This document shows, piece after piece, positions 10,059 through 17,289 of a stretch of DNA of 64,000 nt. The notes under the pieces were generated by a model. The model did no database searches, was not told the DNA's origin, and saw only the letters and a program-made list of their open reading frames with translations. This stretch comes from Nonomuraea basaltis (GTDB lineage: Bacteria > Actinomycetota > Actinomycetes > Streptosporangiales > Streptosporangiaceae), in contig NZ_VCJS01000030.1 of assembly GCF_005893125.1 (NCBI RefSeq), positions 24,473-88,472 of the forward strand. The letters run 5' to 3'. Position numbers and translations under genes: made by a program. Numbering within the stretch: the stretch's first letter is position 1; every line of letters begins with the position of its first letter.

Positions 10059-10091
10059 CACGTCCCGTTCGGAAATTCCGAACGGGACGTG
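10059..10091. promoter_or_regulatory. 33-bp perfect palindrome between divergent lysR and MFS genes
   Basis: Sixteen-base arms flank a single central A at 10075, and all sixteen pairs match. The core is GTTCGGAA-A-TTCCGAAC. It starts 15 bases upstream of the LysR start codon and 86 bases before the MFS start. It contains the LysR-type T-N11-A symmetry and is very probably the LysR operator. The same sequence could also fold as an RNA hairpin. Confidence 0.75.
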
Positions 10092-10176
10092 CAGCTGTGG
10101 CGGTGGAGCCGCTGGCCTGCCGAAACAACAGTGGCTTACGTCATCTTCATCCTTGTCTTCGGGAGCTGTCTCAGGC

Positions 10177-11550
10177 ATGACCCTTGTGAACTCACCCATG
10201 CCGGTGCCGGCGACCCCCCGTCCGGGGCGGGGGCGTGCCCGCGCGCTGGCGGGCATCTCGCTGGGCTACTTCATGGTGCTGCTGGACATGACGGTGCTGT
10301 CGGTCGCCGAGCCCGATCTGGCGTCGTCTCTGCGGACCTCGATGGCCGGGCTGCAGTGGGCGACCACTGGCTACACCGTGGCGTTCGCCGCGCTGCTGCT
10401 GTCGGCGGGGGCGGCGGCCGACCGCTTCGGTGCCGAGCGGCTCTTCCGCGCCGGGATCGCGGTCTTCACGCTGGCGTCCCTGCTCAGTGCCTTCGCCCCG
10501 GGGTTGCTGGCCCTGGTCCTGCTGCGCGCCATTTTGGGGATTGCCGCGGCAGCGTGCGTGCCCGCCTCGATGGCGATGATCGCCCAGCTCTACCCGGAAC
10601 CGGCGGCGCGGGCGCGCGCGGTCTCGGCATGGGCCGCGATCAGTGGTGCGGCCGTCGCAGCGGGTCCGATCGCGGGCGGCGCACTGGTCGGCGCGGCCGG
10701 ATGGCGCTCCATCTTCCTGATCAACGTGCCCATCGGCCTGGCGGTACTGGCGCTGACGCTGGGCCGGGCGGTGGCCTGCCCGCGCGATACGCGCCGGATC
10801 GACTGGCTCGCACAGGTGGCAGCCGCCGCGGTGCTGGCCCTGTTCACAGACGCACTGATCGCTGCCGGTTCGCAGGCATGGGCCCACGCGGCGTGGTCGT
10901 CGGCGGGGCTTGGGGTGTCGGCGCTGGCGTTCCGCGGCCTGGAGCGCCGCAGCCGGGCACCGGTCTTGAACCGGGCTCTGCTGCGGTCAGGCCGGGTACG
11001 GGCCGGACTGCTGGCCGCCGCGGCGGTGAACTTCGCGTTGACCGGGAGTCTGTTCGTCCTGCCGCTGCTGTTGCAGCAGGAGTGGCACCTGGGCCCGCTG
11101 CAGACCGGGCTGGCGTTCCTGCCGCTGACCGTTCCCTTCGCCGCCAATCCGCCGTTCACGGGCAAGATCGTGGCACGGGTGGGTCCACGCCGCCCGATTT
11201 TGGCCGGTTTGGCACTGCTGTCCGCCGGCGGCGCTGTGCTGGCCGGCACGGTCTTTGCCGACGGCGGCTACCCGTGGCTCGCGGTGGGCCTCCTGATGAC
11301 CGGCTTCGGCGTCTCCTACGCCTTGCCTGCCCTGGTCGCGGCCCTGGTCAGCGTCGCCCCGGCGGGGACGGCCGGTGCGGTGGGCGGCCTGCTCAACGCC
11401 GTGCGGCAGATCGGTGCCACCCTCGGCGTCGCCGTCATGGGTGCCGCCGTCGCCGCAGGCACTGGATGGGCATTGCTGGTGTCGGCCGCGATCTGCGCCA
11501 TCGCCTGGTTCGTGTTCGCTCTCGCGCGCCGTGGTGAGACGACCGGATGA
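10177..11550 (+). CDS. MFS transporter, DHA2-type multidrug exporter
   Basis: The 457-residue protein has twelve or more hydrophobic helices. The first is AGISLGYFMVLLDMTVLSVA with the D-M-T-V motif typical of DHA2 drug:proton antiporters. Motif A follows (AADRFGAERLF) and motif C lies near RAILGIAAAACVPASMAM. Proton-driven export of a small hydrophobic compound across the cytoplasmic membrane is expected. The start at 10177 follows the intergenic palindrome and begins MTLVNSPMPVPATPRPGRG; the frame is open much further upstream but only through the lysR region. The neighbouring LysR is its likely regulator. Substrate unknown. Confidence 0.88.
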   Translation: MTLVNSPMPVPATPRPGRGRARALAGISLGYFMVLLDMTVLSVAEPDLASSLRTSMAGLQWATTGYTVAFAALLLSAGAAADRFGAERLFRAGIAVFTLASLLSAFAPGLLALVLLRAILGIAAAACVPASMAMIAQLYPEPAARARAVSAWAAISGAAVAAGPIAGGALVGAAGWRSIFLINVPIGLAVLALTLGRAVACPRDTRRIDWLAQVAAAAVLALFTDALIAAGSQAWAHAAWSSAGLGVSALAFRGLERRSRAPVLNRALLRSGRVRAGLLAAAAVNFALTGSLFVLPLLLQQEWHLGPLQTGLAFLPLTVPFAANPPFTGKIVARVGPRRPILAGLALLSAGGAVLAGTVFADGGYPWLAVGLLMTGFGVSYALPALVAALVSVAPAGTAGAVGGLLNAVRQIGATLGVAVMGAAVAAGTGWALLVSAAICAIAWFVFALARRGETTG

Positions 11551-11584
11551 CGCCGAACCAGGGCCGATGCGGCCATGCCGCGGC

Positions 11585-12580
11585 CTAAGCCGAGCCGATC
11601 GCCACGATCAGTTTGCCGGTGACGTGCTCGTTCACCAGGTCCGCGTAGGCCTGCGCGGCCTGCTCAAGCGGGTATCGACGGCTCACGGTGGACCGCAGGA
11701 CGCCCTTCACTGCCAGCGCCGCCACCTCCTCCAAGTCCCCGGGACGTGCCGTGGTGTAGACGGTCTCGATGCCGGTGTCGGCGCCGGGGCTGGGGAAGGC
11801 GACGTTCAGGAGGCGGCCTCCGGGGCGGACGAGCGAGGCCATGGCGGGTAGGGACGTCCCGGCCAGGGCCAGATTAACCAGGGCATCCACGCCCCCGGGA
11901 TGGCGGTGGCGGGTTGCCGCGGCTGTGTCGGCCGATCGGTAATCGATCACCTCGGCTGCGCCCAGCCCGCGCACGTACTCCTCGTCCTCAGGTACGGCGG
12001 TGGCGATCACGTGGACGCCGCGCGCCGCCAGCAGCGGCACCACCGCGCCCCCGACGCCGCCGGCCGCCCCGATGACCAACACCTTCATACCCGCCGCGAA
12101 GTCCCCGGCGCGCAGCAGGGGAAGGGTGGTCAGGGTGGCGGTGGGCAGGCTCGCCGCGCGCTCGGCGGGCAGCTCGGCGGGCCGAAGGGCGAGTGCGGGC
12201 GTGTCGGCGTCGAAGACCGCGTACTCGGCCATCGTTCCCGTGGTGAGCGAGGGCGGCGAGGAGAGCAACTCCGCCATGCCCCTGGCCGTCCTCGGCAGGC
12301 CGAGACCGAAGACCTCGTCCCCCGGGACGAATCGGCCGGCGCCCTCGCCTGCGGCCGTGACGGTGCCGGCGAAGTCGCCGCCGAGGAGGTGCGGGAACGT
12401 CAGCGGGGCCAGCTCCTTGAACGTCCCGCTGACAAGCCTGAGGTCGGCCGGGTTGAGCGCCGCCGCCGCGATCCGCACCTGGATCTGGCCGGGACCGGGC
12501 GCCGGGATCGGAACATTCAGCAGTTCCAGGACCTCCACGCCGCCATATCCACGGGCGGCCAGCGCCTTCATTGAGCTCAT
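11585..12580 (-). CDS. NADPH:quinone oxidoreductase-like zinc-independent MDR dehydrogenase
   Basis: The 331-residue protein has the GroES-like N-terminal fold (MKALAARGYGGVEVLELLNV, VRIAAAALNPADLRLVSG) and a Rossmann domain with VLVIGAAGGVGGAVVPLLAARG. It lacks the Cys/His zinc ligands of alcohol dehydrogenases, so it belongs with NADPH-dependent quinone or enone reductases. The ATG at 12580 has GGAGGT six bases upstream. It diverges from a TetR gene, and two matching operator sites lie between them, so it is probably derepressed by an electrophile or drug that binds TetR. Confidence 0.88.
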   Translation of the reverse strand: MSSMKALAARGYGGVEVLELLNVPIPAPGPGQIQVRIAAAALNPADLRLVSGTFKELAPLTFPHLLGGDFAGTVTAAGEGAGRFVPGDEVFGLGLPRTARGMAELLSSPPSLTTGTMAEYAVFDADTPALALRPAELPAERAASLPTATLTTLPLLRAGDFAAGMKVLVIGAAGGVGGAVVPLLAARGVHVIATAVPEDEEYVRGLGAAEVIDYRSADTAAATRHRHPGGVDALVNLALAGTSLPAMASLVRPGGRLLNVAFPSPGADTGIETVYTTARPGDLEEVAALAVKGVLRSTVSRRYPLEQAAQAYADLVNEHVTGKLIVAIGSA

Positions 12581-12598
12581 CGAGCTACCTCCATAAAC

Positions 12599-12646
12599 GG
12601 ACCATTCGGTCAGGTTGTGCGGCAGCATAACATGACCTAGTGGTCC
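12599..12646. promoter_or_regulatory. pair of TetR-type operators in the divergent promoter region
   Basis: Two 14-bp sites, at 12599-12612 (GGACCATTCGGTCA) and at 12633-12646 (on the other strand GGACCACTAGGTCA), differ at two positions only. Each contains the palindrome GACC-N4-GGTC. Their centres are 34 bp apart. One overlaps the -35 region of the TetR gene and the other lies in the leader of the oxidoreductase gene. Confidence 0.75.
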
Positions 12647-12660
12647 GGTTGGGGTAGAGT
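12632..12660 (+). promoter_or_regulatory. tetR promoter (leaderless)
   Basis: The -35 is ATGACC (12632-12637), the spacer is 17 bases and the -10 is TAGAGT (12655-12660), seven bases before the GTG at 12668. The -35 overlaps the second TetR operator, which implies autorepression. Confidence 0.6.
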
Positions 12661-12667
12661 CCCTTTC

Positions 12668-13273
12668 GTGGAAAGGATGCGGGCCGACGCCGTGCGTAAC
12701 AGGCGGCTGCTGCTGGAGGCCGCCGCGGCCGAGCTCGCCGAGCACGGCACGGAGGTCTCGATCGCGCGCATCGCGGCGCGGGCAGGGGTCGGCAAGGGCA
12801 CAGTGTTCCGGCACTTCGCCACCAAGGAGCAACTGGTAACCGCGATCTTCGGTGACCAGCTCGACCGGCTGGCGGCCAGAGGCGAGAACCTCCTAGGTCA
12901 TGCCGACTCCGGGCAGGCGTTGCTGGAGTTCATGGCGGGTGCGGTCGAGCTGCAGGTCGCCGACCGATCCTTCTGCCAGGCAGTCACCGTGGACCTGCGA
13001 AGGGATCCGCAGCTCAGGGCCGCCAGCGACCGGCTGGTGGCGGCGGCGGAGTCGCTCACAGCCCGCGCGCGGGCGGACGGCGCCGCGCGCGACGACATCA
13101 CCGGGCACGACATCGTGCTGCTGATCAACGCTGTGGCGCAGGCGACGGCGCCGCTCGGCGACGCGGTCCCAGGTCTGTGGCGGCGCTATCTCGGTCTGAT
13201 CTTCGACGGCCTGCGTCCGATGGCCGCTCGTCCCCTCCCGGTCCCCGCTCCCGGCTCCCTGGCCCCGCCCTGA
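12668..13273 (+). CDS. TetR family transcriptional regulator
   Basis: The 201-residue protein has an N-terminal TetR helix-turn-helix: RNRRLLLEAAAAELAEHG, IARIAARAGVGKGTVFRHFA and TKEQLVTAIF. The C-terminal ligand domain (residues 70-185) resembles those of SbtR-like actinobacterial regulators. The GTG at 12668 sits seven bases after a good -10 box, pointing to a leaderless transcript; an ATG nine bases later is the alternative. The two operators between this gene and the divergent oxidoreductase gene are presumably its targets, giving autoregulation plus control of the enzyme. Confidence 0.92.
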   Translation: MERMRADAVRNRRLLLEAAAAELAEHGTEVSIARIAARAGVGKGTVFRHFATKEQLVTAIFGDQLDRLAARGENLLGHADSGQALLEFMAGAVELQVADRSFCQAVTVDLRRDPQLRAASDRLVAAAESLTARARADGAARDDITGHDIVLLINAVAQATAPLGDAVPGLWRRYLGLIFDGLRPMAARPLPVPAPGSLAPP

Positions 13274-13449
13274 CCGCCGCCCGCTGGCGTGGGCCAAGGA
13301 TTTCACCGCGAACGGCTACGGGCCCGGCCCGCGTTCATCCTCCCCGACCGGGGGCGTACCTGACCCGCCGCCGCACCCGCGTCCCAGGGCTGGGAGAGGG
13401 CAACGGTGGCGCTGGCGGCGATATCTCCGAAAGACCGCCTGAAAACGGT

Positions 13450-13479
13450 TTGCCCGAAGCGCGAAGGGGTCGTTAGCAT
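13450..13479 (+). promoter_or_regulatory. candidate promoter of the leader ORF/GNAT gene
   Basis: TTGCCC (13450-13455), an 18-base spacer and TAGCAT (13474-13479) form a plausible sigma-70-type promoter about 145 bases before the GNAT start. The stretch between the TetR gene and this promoter (13274-13449) shows nothing else that I can name. Confidence 0.4.
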
Positions 13480-13526
13480 CGTGACGGCGTGAGAGACGCC
13501 TGGTCACCGAGGGGCGAGGGAGGTTG

Positions 13527-13586
13527 ATGAATATGGCTGCCAGCAGCCGTCTTCAGTATGCCTTCATCCGGTCCGGCCGAGTCTGA
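13527..13586 (+). CDS. candidate 19-residue leader peptide before the GNAT gene
   Basis: ATG at 13527 follows GGGAGGTT, the best ribosome-binding site in this stretch. It opens a frame reading MNMAASSRLQYAFIRSGRV before TGA at 13584. The acetyltransferase gene starts 38 bases later with its own AGGAG. A short, well-initiated ORF in the leader of an acetyltransferase (resistance-like) gene is reminiscent of attenuation by translating ribosomes. No alternative hairpin pair has been worked out, so the role is inference. Confidence 0.35.
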   Translation: MNMAASSRLQYAFIRSGRV

Positions 13587-13624
13587 GGCACGGTCCGGGT
13601 CGTTCGACCGACCAGGAGTTTCAC

Positions 13625-14146
13625 ATGTCTTCCTTCTTCTCCATGACCGATACCGATCTGGCCACCGACCGCCTGGTCCTGCGGCGGTGGACACCCAGCG
13701 AGGTCACCGCCGTCCTGGACGGCGCCCGGCCGGCGCACTGGGCCGAGGACTTCCCCGCGGAGGGCGATCACGTCATCGCCGGGCTGTTCGCCGAGCACCC
13801 CGCATGGCTGGGGCAGTACGGGCACCGGCAGGTCATCGAGCGGGCCGGCGGCCTGGTCGTCGGCTCGATCGGCCTGTTCTGGCCGCCAGACAACGGCGCC
13901 CTCGAGATCGGATACGGCATCGTCGCCTCCCGGCGAGGACGCGGCTACGCCACCGAGGCCACCCGCGCGCTGACCGAGTTCGCCTTCACCGCACCGGGCG
14001 TTCACACGGTCCACGCCACCGTGGAATTGGCGAACCCGTCCTCGATCCGGGTGCTGGAAAAGGCCGGCTTGCAGTGCTGGAGCACCGAGGCCGAGGAGAA
14101 CACCGCCCGCTACCGCGCCACACCACCGGCTCCGACCCAGCGGTGA
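13625..14146 (+). CDS. GNAT family N-acetyltransferase (RimJ/RimL type)
   Basis: The 173-residue protein begins like RimJ/RimL enzymes (DLATDRLVLRRWTPSEV). It has the acetyl-CoA loop region IVASRRGRGYATEATRALTEF and the closing strand HATVELANPSSIRVLEKAGL. It transfers an acetyl group to an amine, probably of a protein N-terminus or small molecule; the substrate cannot be told. AGGAG lies eight bases before the ATG. A strong hairpin terminator follows, so the transcript with the upstream leader ORF ends here. Confidence 0.88.
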   Translation: MSSFFSMTDTDLATDRLVLRRWTPSEVTAVLDGARPAHWAEDFPAEGDHVIAGLFAEHPAWLGQYGHRQVIERAGGLVVGSIGLFWPPDNGALEIGYGIVASRRGRGYATEATRALTEFAFTAPGVHTVHATVELANPSSIRVLEKAGLQCWSTEAEENTARYRATPPAPTQR

Positions 14147-14150
14147 CTCC

Positions 14151-14185
14151 ACGGGGTCGGCAGCGGCATCCCCTGCCGACCCCGT
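14151..14185 (+). terminator. hairpin terminator after the first GNAT gene
   Basis: ACGGGGTCGGCAG and CTGCCGACCCCGT form a perfect 13-bp stem around a nine-base loop, nine bases after the coding end (TGA at 14144-14146 plus a short spacer). The following T content is low, as is common in GC-rich actinobacteria. Confidence 0.75.
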
Positions 14186-14277
14186 GTCTTCCCCGATTTG
14201 CCCGCCGCTGCCACGCTGTCGGGCCGGGCCAGTTGACGACGAGCAAAACACCCGGTGGTCCTGCATATCATCACCCG

Positions 14278-14841
14278 ATGAAAGCTTCCGTGATGCTCAA
14301 TGCCGCCGCGACGCCGGCCAGCCCCGCACTTGTGCTTCGCCCGTGGGATGCGGAGGACGTGGCCGCGGTCGTTGCGGCGTATCGGGATCCTGTTCTACGT
14401 CGCTGGACGAGTTCACGGGTGGAAAACGAGGTCGAAGGGCTGCGGTGGGTACGGGCCCAGCAGCGAGGCTGGGCGACGGGGACGCGGTTCAGCTTCGCCG
14501 TCCTCGAGGCGCACCCCAGACCGGCCTTCCGCCAGGTGCTCGGCAATATGGTCCTCAGGGACGTCGCACCGGGGAAATCGTCCGCCGAGGTCGGCTACTG
14601 GACGGCGGCGCACGCCCGAGGACGGGGTGTCGCCGCCGGGGCATTGGAGGCTGTCACCCAATGGGCCTTCGACACCTTCGGTGCTGACGGGCTGGAACGC
14701 CTTGAACTGCTGCACGAAGTGGACAACACGGCGTCGTGCCGCGTGGCGCAGAAAAGCCGCTACGAACTCGACGTAGTCCTGCCCGCGGCACCGCCCACGT
14801 ATCCCCTCGACGGGCACCTGCACGTACGCGCCCGCGCTTGA
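14278..14841 (+). CDS. GNAT family N-acetyltransferase
   Basis: The 187-residue protein has GNAT features: ALVLRPWDAEDVAAVVAAYRD at the start, AEVGYWTAAHARGRGVAAGA for the acetyl-CoA loop, and LHEVDNTASCRVAQKSRYEL near the end, where family members usually carry A-x-x-x-G-F/Y. It is only distantly similar to the preceding acetyltransferase, so this is not a recent duplication. TATCAT ends six bases before the ATG, consistent with a leaderless message. Substrate unknown. Confidence 0.82.
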   Translation: MKASVMLNAAATPASPALVLRPWDAEDVAAVVAAYRDPVLRRWTSSRVENEVEGLRWVRAQQRGWATGTRFSFAVLEAHPRPAFRQVLGNMVLRDVAPGKSSAEVGYWTAAHARGRGVAAGALEAVTQWAFDTFGADGLERLELLHEVDNTASCRVAQKSRYELDVVLPAAPPTYPLDGHLHVRARA

Positions 14842-14964
14842 GGTTGACGACCCGATCCGGAGTTTCAGGCCGCCCGGGCAGGTGCCCGGCGGCGCATCGC
14901 CAGGCCGGCCATTCCACCGGACACCATTCCGCCGGGCGCTCTCCGCGACTACAGCTGAGCTGCG

Positions 14965-15426
14965 TCAGTCCAGGCAGAACTCGTTGCCCTCGGGGTCGGT
15001 CATCACGATGAGGCCGGCGCTCATCGGGGGAGCGGGCTCGTAGCGACGTACCCGCGTCGCTCCCAGCGCGACGAGCCGGTCGCACTCGACCTCCAGCGCC
15101 GCCATCCTCTCCTCTCCCTGCAGTCCGGGAGCCGCACGGACGTCGAGATGGACGCGGTTCTTGGCGACCTTGTCCTCCGGCACCTGCTGGAAGAACAGCC
15201 GTGGGCCGTCCCCGTCCGGGTCCTCGATGGCCGATCTCGTGTTGCGCTCCTCCTCCGGTACGCCGACCCGCGCGAGGAAGTCGTCCCACGCGGCCATGGG
15301 GTCGGCGTCCTCGGGGAGGTCGACTCCGGGCGGGCCGGGGTGGACGTAGCCCAGTACGTCGCGCCAGAAGGACGACAGCGCCCGCGGGTCGTGGGCGTCG
15401 AAGGTGACCTGGATGTGGCGGCTCAT
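14965..15426 (-). CDS. VOC-family protein (glyoxalase/bleomycin-resistance fold)
   Basis: The 153-residue protein starts MSRHIQVTFDAHDPRALSSF and ends with GLIVMTDPEGNEFCLD, the paired beta-alpha-beta-beta-beta units of the vicinal-oxygen-chelate fold with a metal-ligand Glu near the C-terminus. Such small proteins sequester or modify drugs or act on glyoxal-type substrates. Its ATG overlaps the stop of the upstream DinB-family gene (ATGA at 15423-15426), so the two are co-translated. The WYL regulator across the divergent promoter probably controls both. Confidence 0.85.
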   Translation of the reverse strand: MSRHIQVTFDAHDPRALSSFWRDVLGYVHPGPPGVDLPEDADPMAAWDDFLARVGVPEEERNTRSAIEDPDGDGPRLFFQQVPEDKVAKNRVHLDVRAAPGLQGEERMAALEVECDRLVALGATRVRRYEPAPPMSAGLIVMTDPEGNEFCLD

Positions 15427-16010
15427 CGGGTTGCTCCGTTCGTGTCGGGTTTCGTGTGCAGGCAGAGGTCGCGCAGCAGGCAGACCTCGGACAGGTGGTG
15501 GATCAGCTCGCGGTGGATGTGCAGCACCAGATCGGCCATGGGCGCCTCGGGGAAGGGCTCCTTCGCGCCGATCGGGACCAGGAGCCCAGCCTCGCCGAGG
15601 CCGCGCACCCCGGCCAGCCAGACGTCGAGCTGGGCTTCGAGCTGGTCGAGCGCGGTGGCCGCGCTGCCGGCGTACTCCCAGGTCTCGTACGACGCCGCCG
15701 GCGCGCCGAAGTGCGCCGCGTTGCGCGCGGCGAGCACGCCGACGATGACGTGACCGAGTCGCCAGGCGATCGTGGTGAAGGCCGCGGGAACCGGCTCGGG
15801 GAAGGCGTAGTCCATCGTGAAGTCCCCTGCACCGGCCTGCACGGGCGCCGTCGAGCTGCCGCGCGGCCGCACGCTCCAGGCGTCCGGCACCGGCGACCAG
15901 AAGTATTCGTCGTCGGTGAGGCCGTCGAGCCGGGCTCGGAGCTGATGATTCCAGTGGAACTCCCACTGCTCGCGCAGCGTCCGGTTCCAGTCGAGTTCGT
16001 CTGCGTCCAT
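15423..16010 (-). CDS. DinB-family four-helix-bundle protein
   Basis: The 195-residue protein shows the DinB/YfiT pattern of spaced histidines: HWNHQLRARLDGL near the N-terminus, AWRLGHVIVGVLAARN in the middle and ELIHHLSEVCLLRDL near the C-terminus. These form a metal site in a four-helix bundle. In actinobacteria such proteins are often mycothiol-dependent transferases or isomerases. It is the first gene of a two-gene unit with the VOC-fold gene, which suggests a detoxification pair (inference). A palindromic operator precedes it. Confidence 0.8.
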   Translation of the reverse strand: MDADELDWNRTLREQWEFHWNHQLRARLDGLTDDEYFWSPVPDAWSVRPRGSSTAPVQAGAGDFTMDYAFPEPVPAAFTTIAWRLGHVIVGVLAARNAAHFGAPAASYETWEYAGSAATALDQLEAQLDVWLAGVRGLGEAGLLVPIGAKEPFPEAPMADLVLHIHRELIHHLSEVCLLRDLCLHTKPDTNGATR

Positions 16011-16029
16011 GGAGCCACCCTGACGCCCC

Positions 16030-16052
16030 TAGCGGACAGAATCGGTCCGCTA
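16030..16052. promoter_or_regulatory. palindromic operator between WYL regulator and DinB-VOC genes
   Basis: TAGCGGAC and GTCCGCTA are perfect 8-bp arms separated by seven bases. The right arm runs into TATCTG, a possible -10 for the WYL gene, so binding would block that promoter and could also affect the divergent pair. Confidence 0.65.
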
Positions 16053-16070
16053 TCTGGCAGGGTGGGCGAC

Positions 16071-17069
16071 ATGGACGCGGCAAGGGGTGACGAGCGGGGT
16101 ACGACGGAGCGGGTGCTCACCCTGCTCGGGCTGCTGCAGCAGCGCCAGGTCTGGACCGGCCCCGAGCTCGCCGACCGGCTCGGAGTCACGCCGCGCACGG
16201 TACGCCGTGATGTCGAGCGGCTGCGCACGCTCGGCTATCCGGTGCATGCCAGCCAGGGTGTCGGCGGCGGCTACCAGCTCGGCCCGGGGCAGGACCTGCC
16301 GCCGCTGCTTCTCGACGACGAGGAGGCGATCGCCACCGTGGTCTCGCTGCTCGTCGGCGCGGGTGGCGCGGTCGCCGGCGCCGGCGACGCCGCGCTCCGG
16401 GCGCTGACCAAGCTCGACCGGGTGCTGCCCACCCGGTTGCGGCACGAGGTGCGCGCGCTCTCCGGCTCGGTGGAGTCCTTCGGCGGAGGCCGCACGCCGG
16501 TCGACCCCGAGGTGCTCATGACGCTGGCCAGAGCCTGCCGCGACGAGGTCGAGGCCGGCTTCGACTACCCGTCCGGGAGCGAGGTGCGACGGCGGAGGGT
16601 CGAGCCCTACCGCCTGGTCGCCTCCGACCGGCGTTGGTACCTCCTCGCCTACGACCTCGATCGCGACGACTGGCGCAGCTTCCGCGTCGACCGGATGACC
16701 GACGTGTCTGCACGGACCTGGCGCTTCCGTCCACGCGCGGCGCCCGACGCGGCGACGTACGTGCAGGAGGGCGTGGCGAGTCGGGTCTACCCGCACCAGG
16801 CGCGCTTCCTCGTGCACGCGTCGGCCGACACGGTGCGCGCGCAGATTCCGGCGTCGGCGGCCGTCGTACGACGGCGAGGGAGCGAGCTCTGCGAGGTGCT
16901 CAGTGGCGCCGGCAGCCTCGACTTCGTGCTCATGCACGTGCTCCTGCTGGGGCACGATTTCGAGGTACTCGACCCTCCGGAGCTCGGGAGGCGCTGTCGC
17001 GCGCTGGCGGAGAGACTGCTGTCGGCCGGTGCAACGATCTCACCGGTGCCGGACATGGAGGAGTCATGA
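16071..17069 (+). CDS. WYL-domain (YafY-type) transcriptional regulator
   Basis: The 332-residue protein has an N-terminal winged helix (VLTLLGLLQQRQVWTGPELA, VTPRTVRRDVERLRTLGYPV) followed by a WYL domain (RRRRVEPYRLVASDRRWYLLAYDLDRDDWRSFRVDRM). A C-terminal WCX region follows. WYL domains are thought to bind small ligands or nucleic acid and make the regulator respond to stress or substrate. The ATG at 16071 fits the family N-terminus; upstream frame belongs to the DinB gene on the other strand. It is divergent from the DinB-VOC pair with a perfect palindrome between them. Confidence 0.9.
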   Translation: MDAARGDERGTTERVLTLLGLLQQRQVWTGPELADRLGVTPRTVRRDVERLRTLGYPVHASQGVGGGYQLGPGQDLPPLLLDDEEAIATVVSLLVGAGGAVAGAGDAALRALTKLDRVLPTRLRHEVRALSGSVESFGGGRTPVDPEVLMTLARACRDEVEAGFDYPSGSEVRRRRVEPYRLVASDRRWYLLAYDLDRDDWRSFRVDRMTDVSARTWRFRPRAAPDAATYVQEGVASRVYPHQARFLVHASADTVRAQIPASAAVVRRRGSELCEVLSGAGSLDFVLMHVLLLGHDFEVLDPPELGRRCRALAERLLSAGATISPVPDMEES

Positions 17070-17210
17070 GCCGCGACCACGCCGGCGCGAGGAGCGCAGG
17101 AGCAGGCTCTTGGGACCTATGGGGTTCGCCGGGACGGCGAAGGCCACGCCCAGCCAGGCCACGACGAGTGCCGCCGTTGTCACCACCAGGGCCGTCCGGC
17201 TCGCCCACAC
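17064..17210 (-). pseudogene. short reading frame with one membrane segment, possible remnant
   Basis: On the minus strand a frame open from a stop near 17265 contains a hydrophobic segment (TALVVTTAALVVAWLGVAFA) and a basic tail. It ends at a TGA inside the convergent WYL stop region. The only start in reach is a GTG at 17210. It may be the 3' remnant of a membrane-protein gene or a chance frame. Confidence 0.25.
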
Positions 17211-17289
17211 GCGCCGATGGGCGGCTCGTGCCTCGGCGGCCAGCCGACGCTGTGCCGGTGGTGCTCAGGTTGGTGAGATCGATCTGCGG

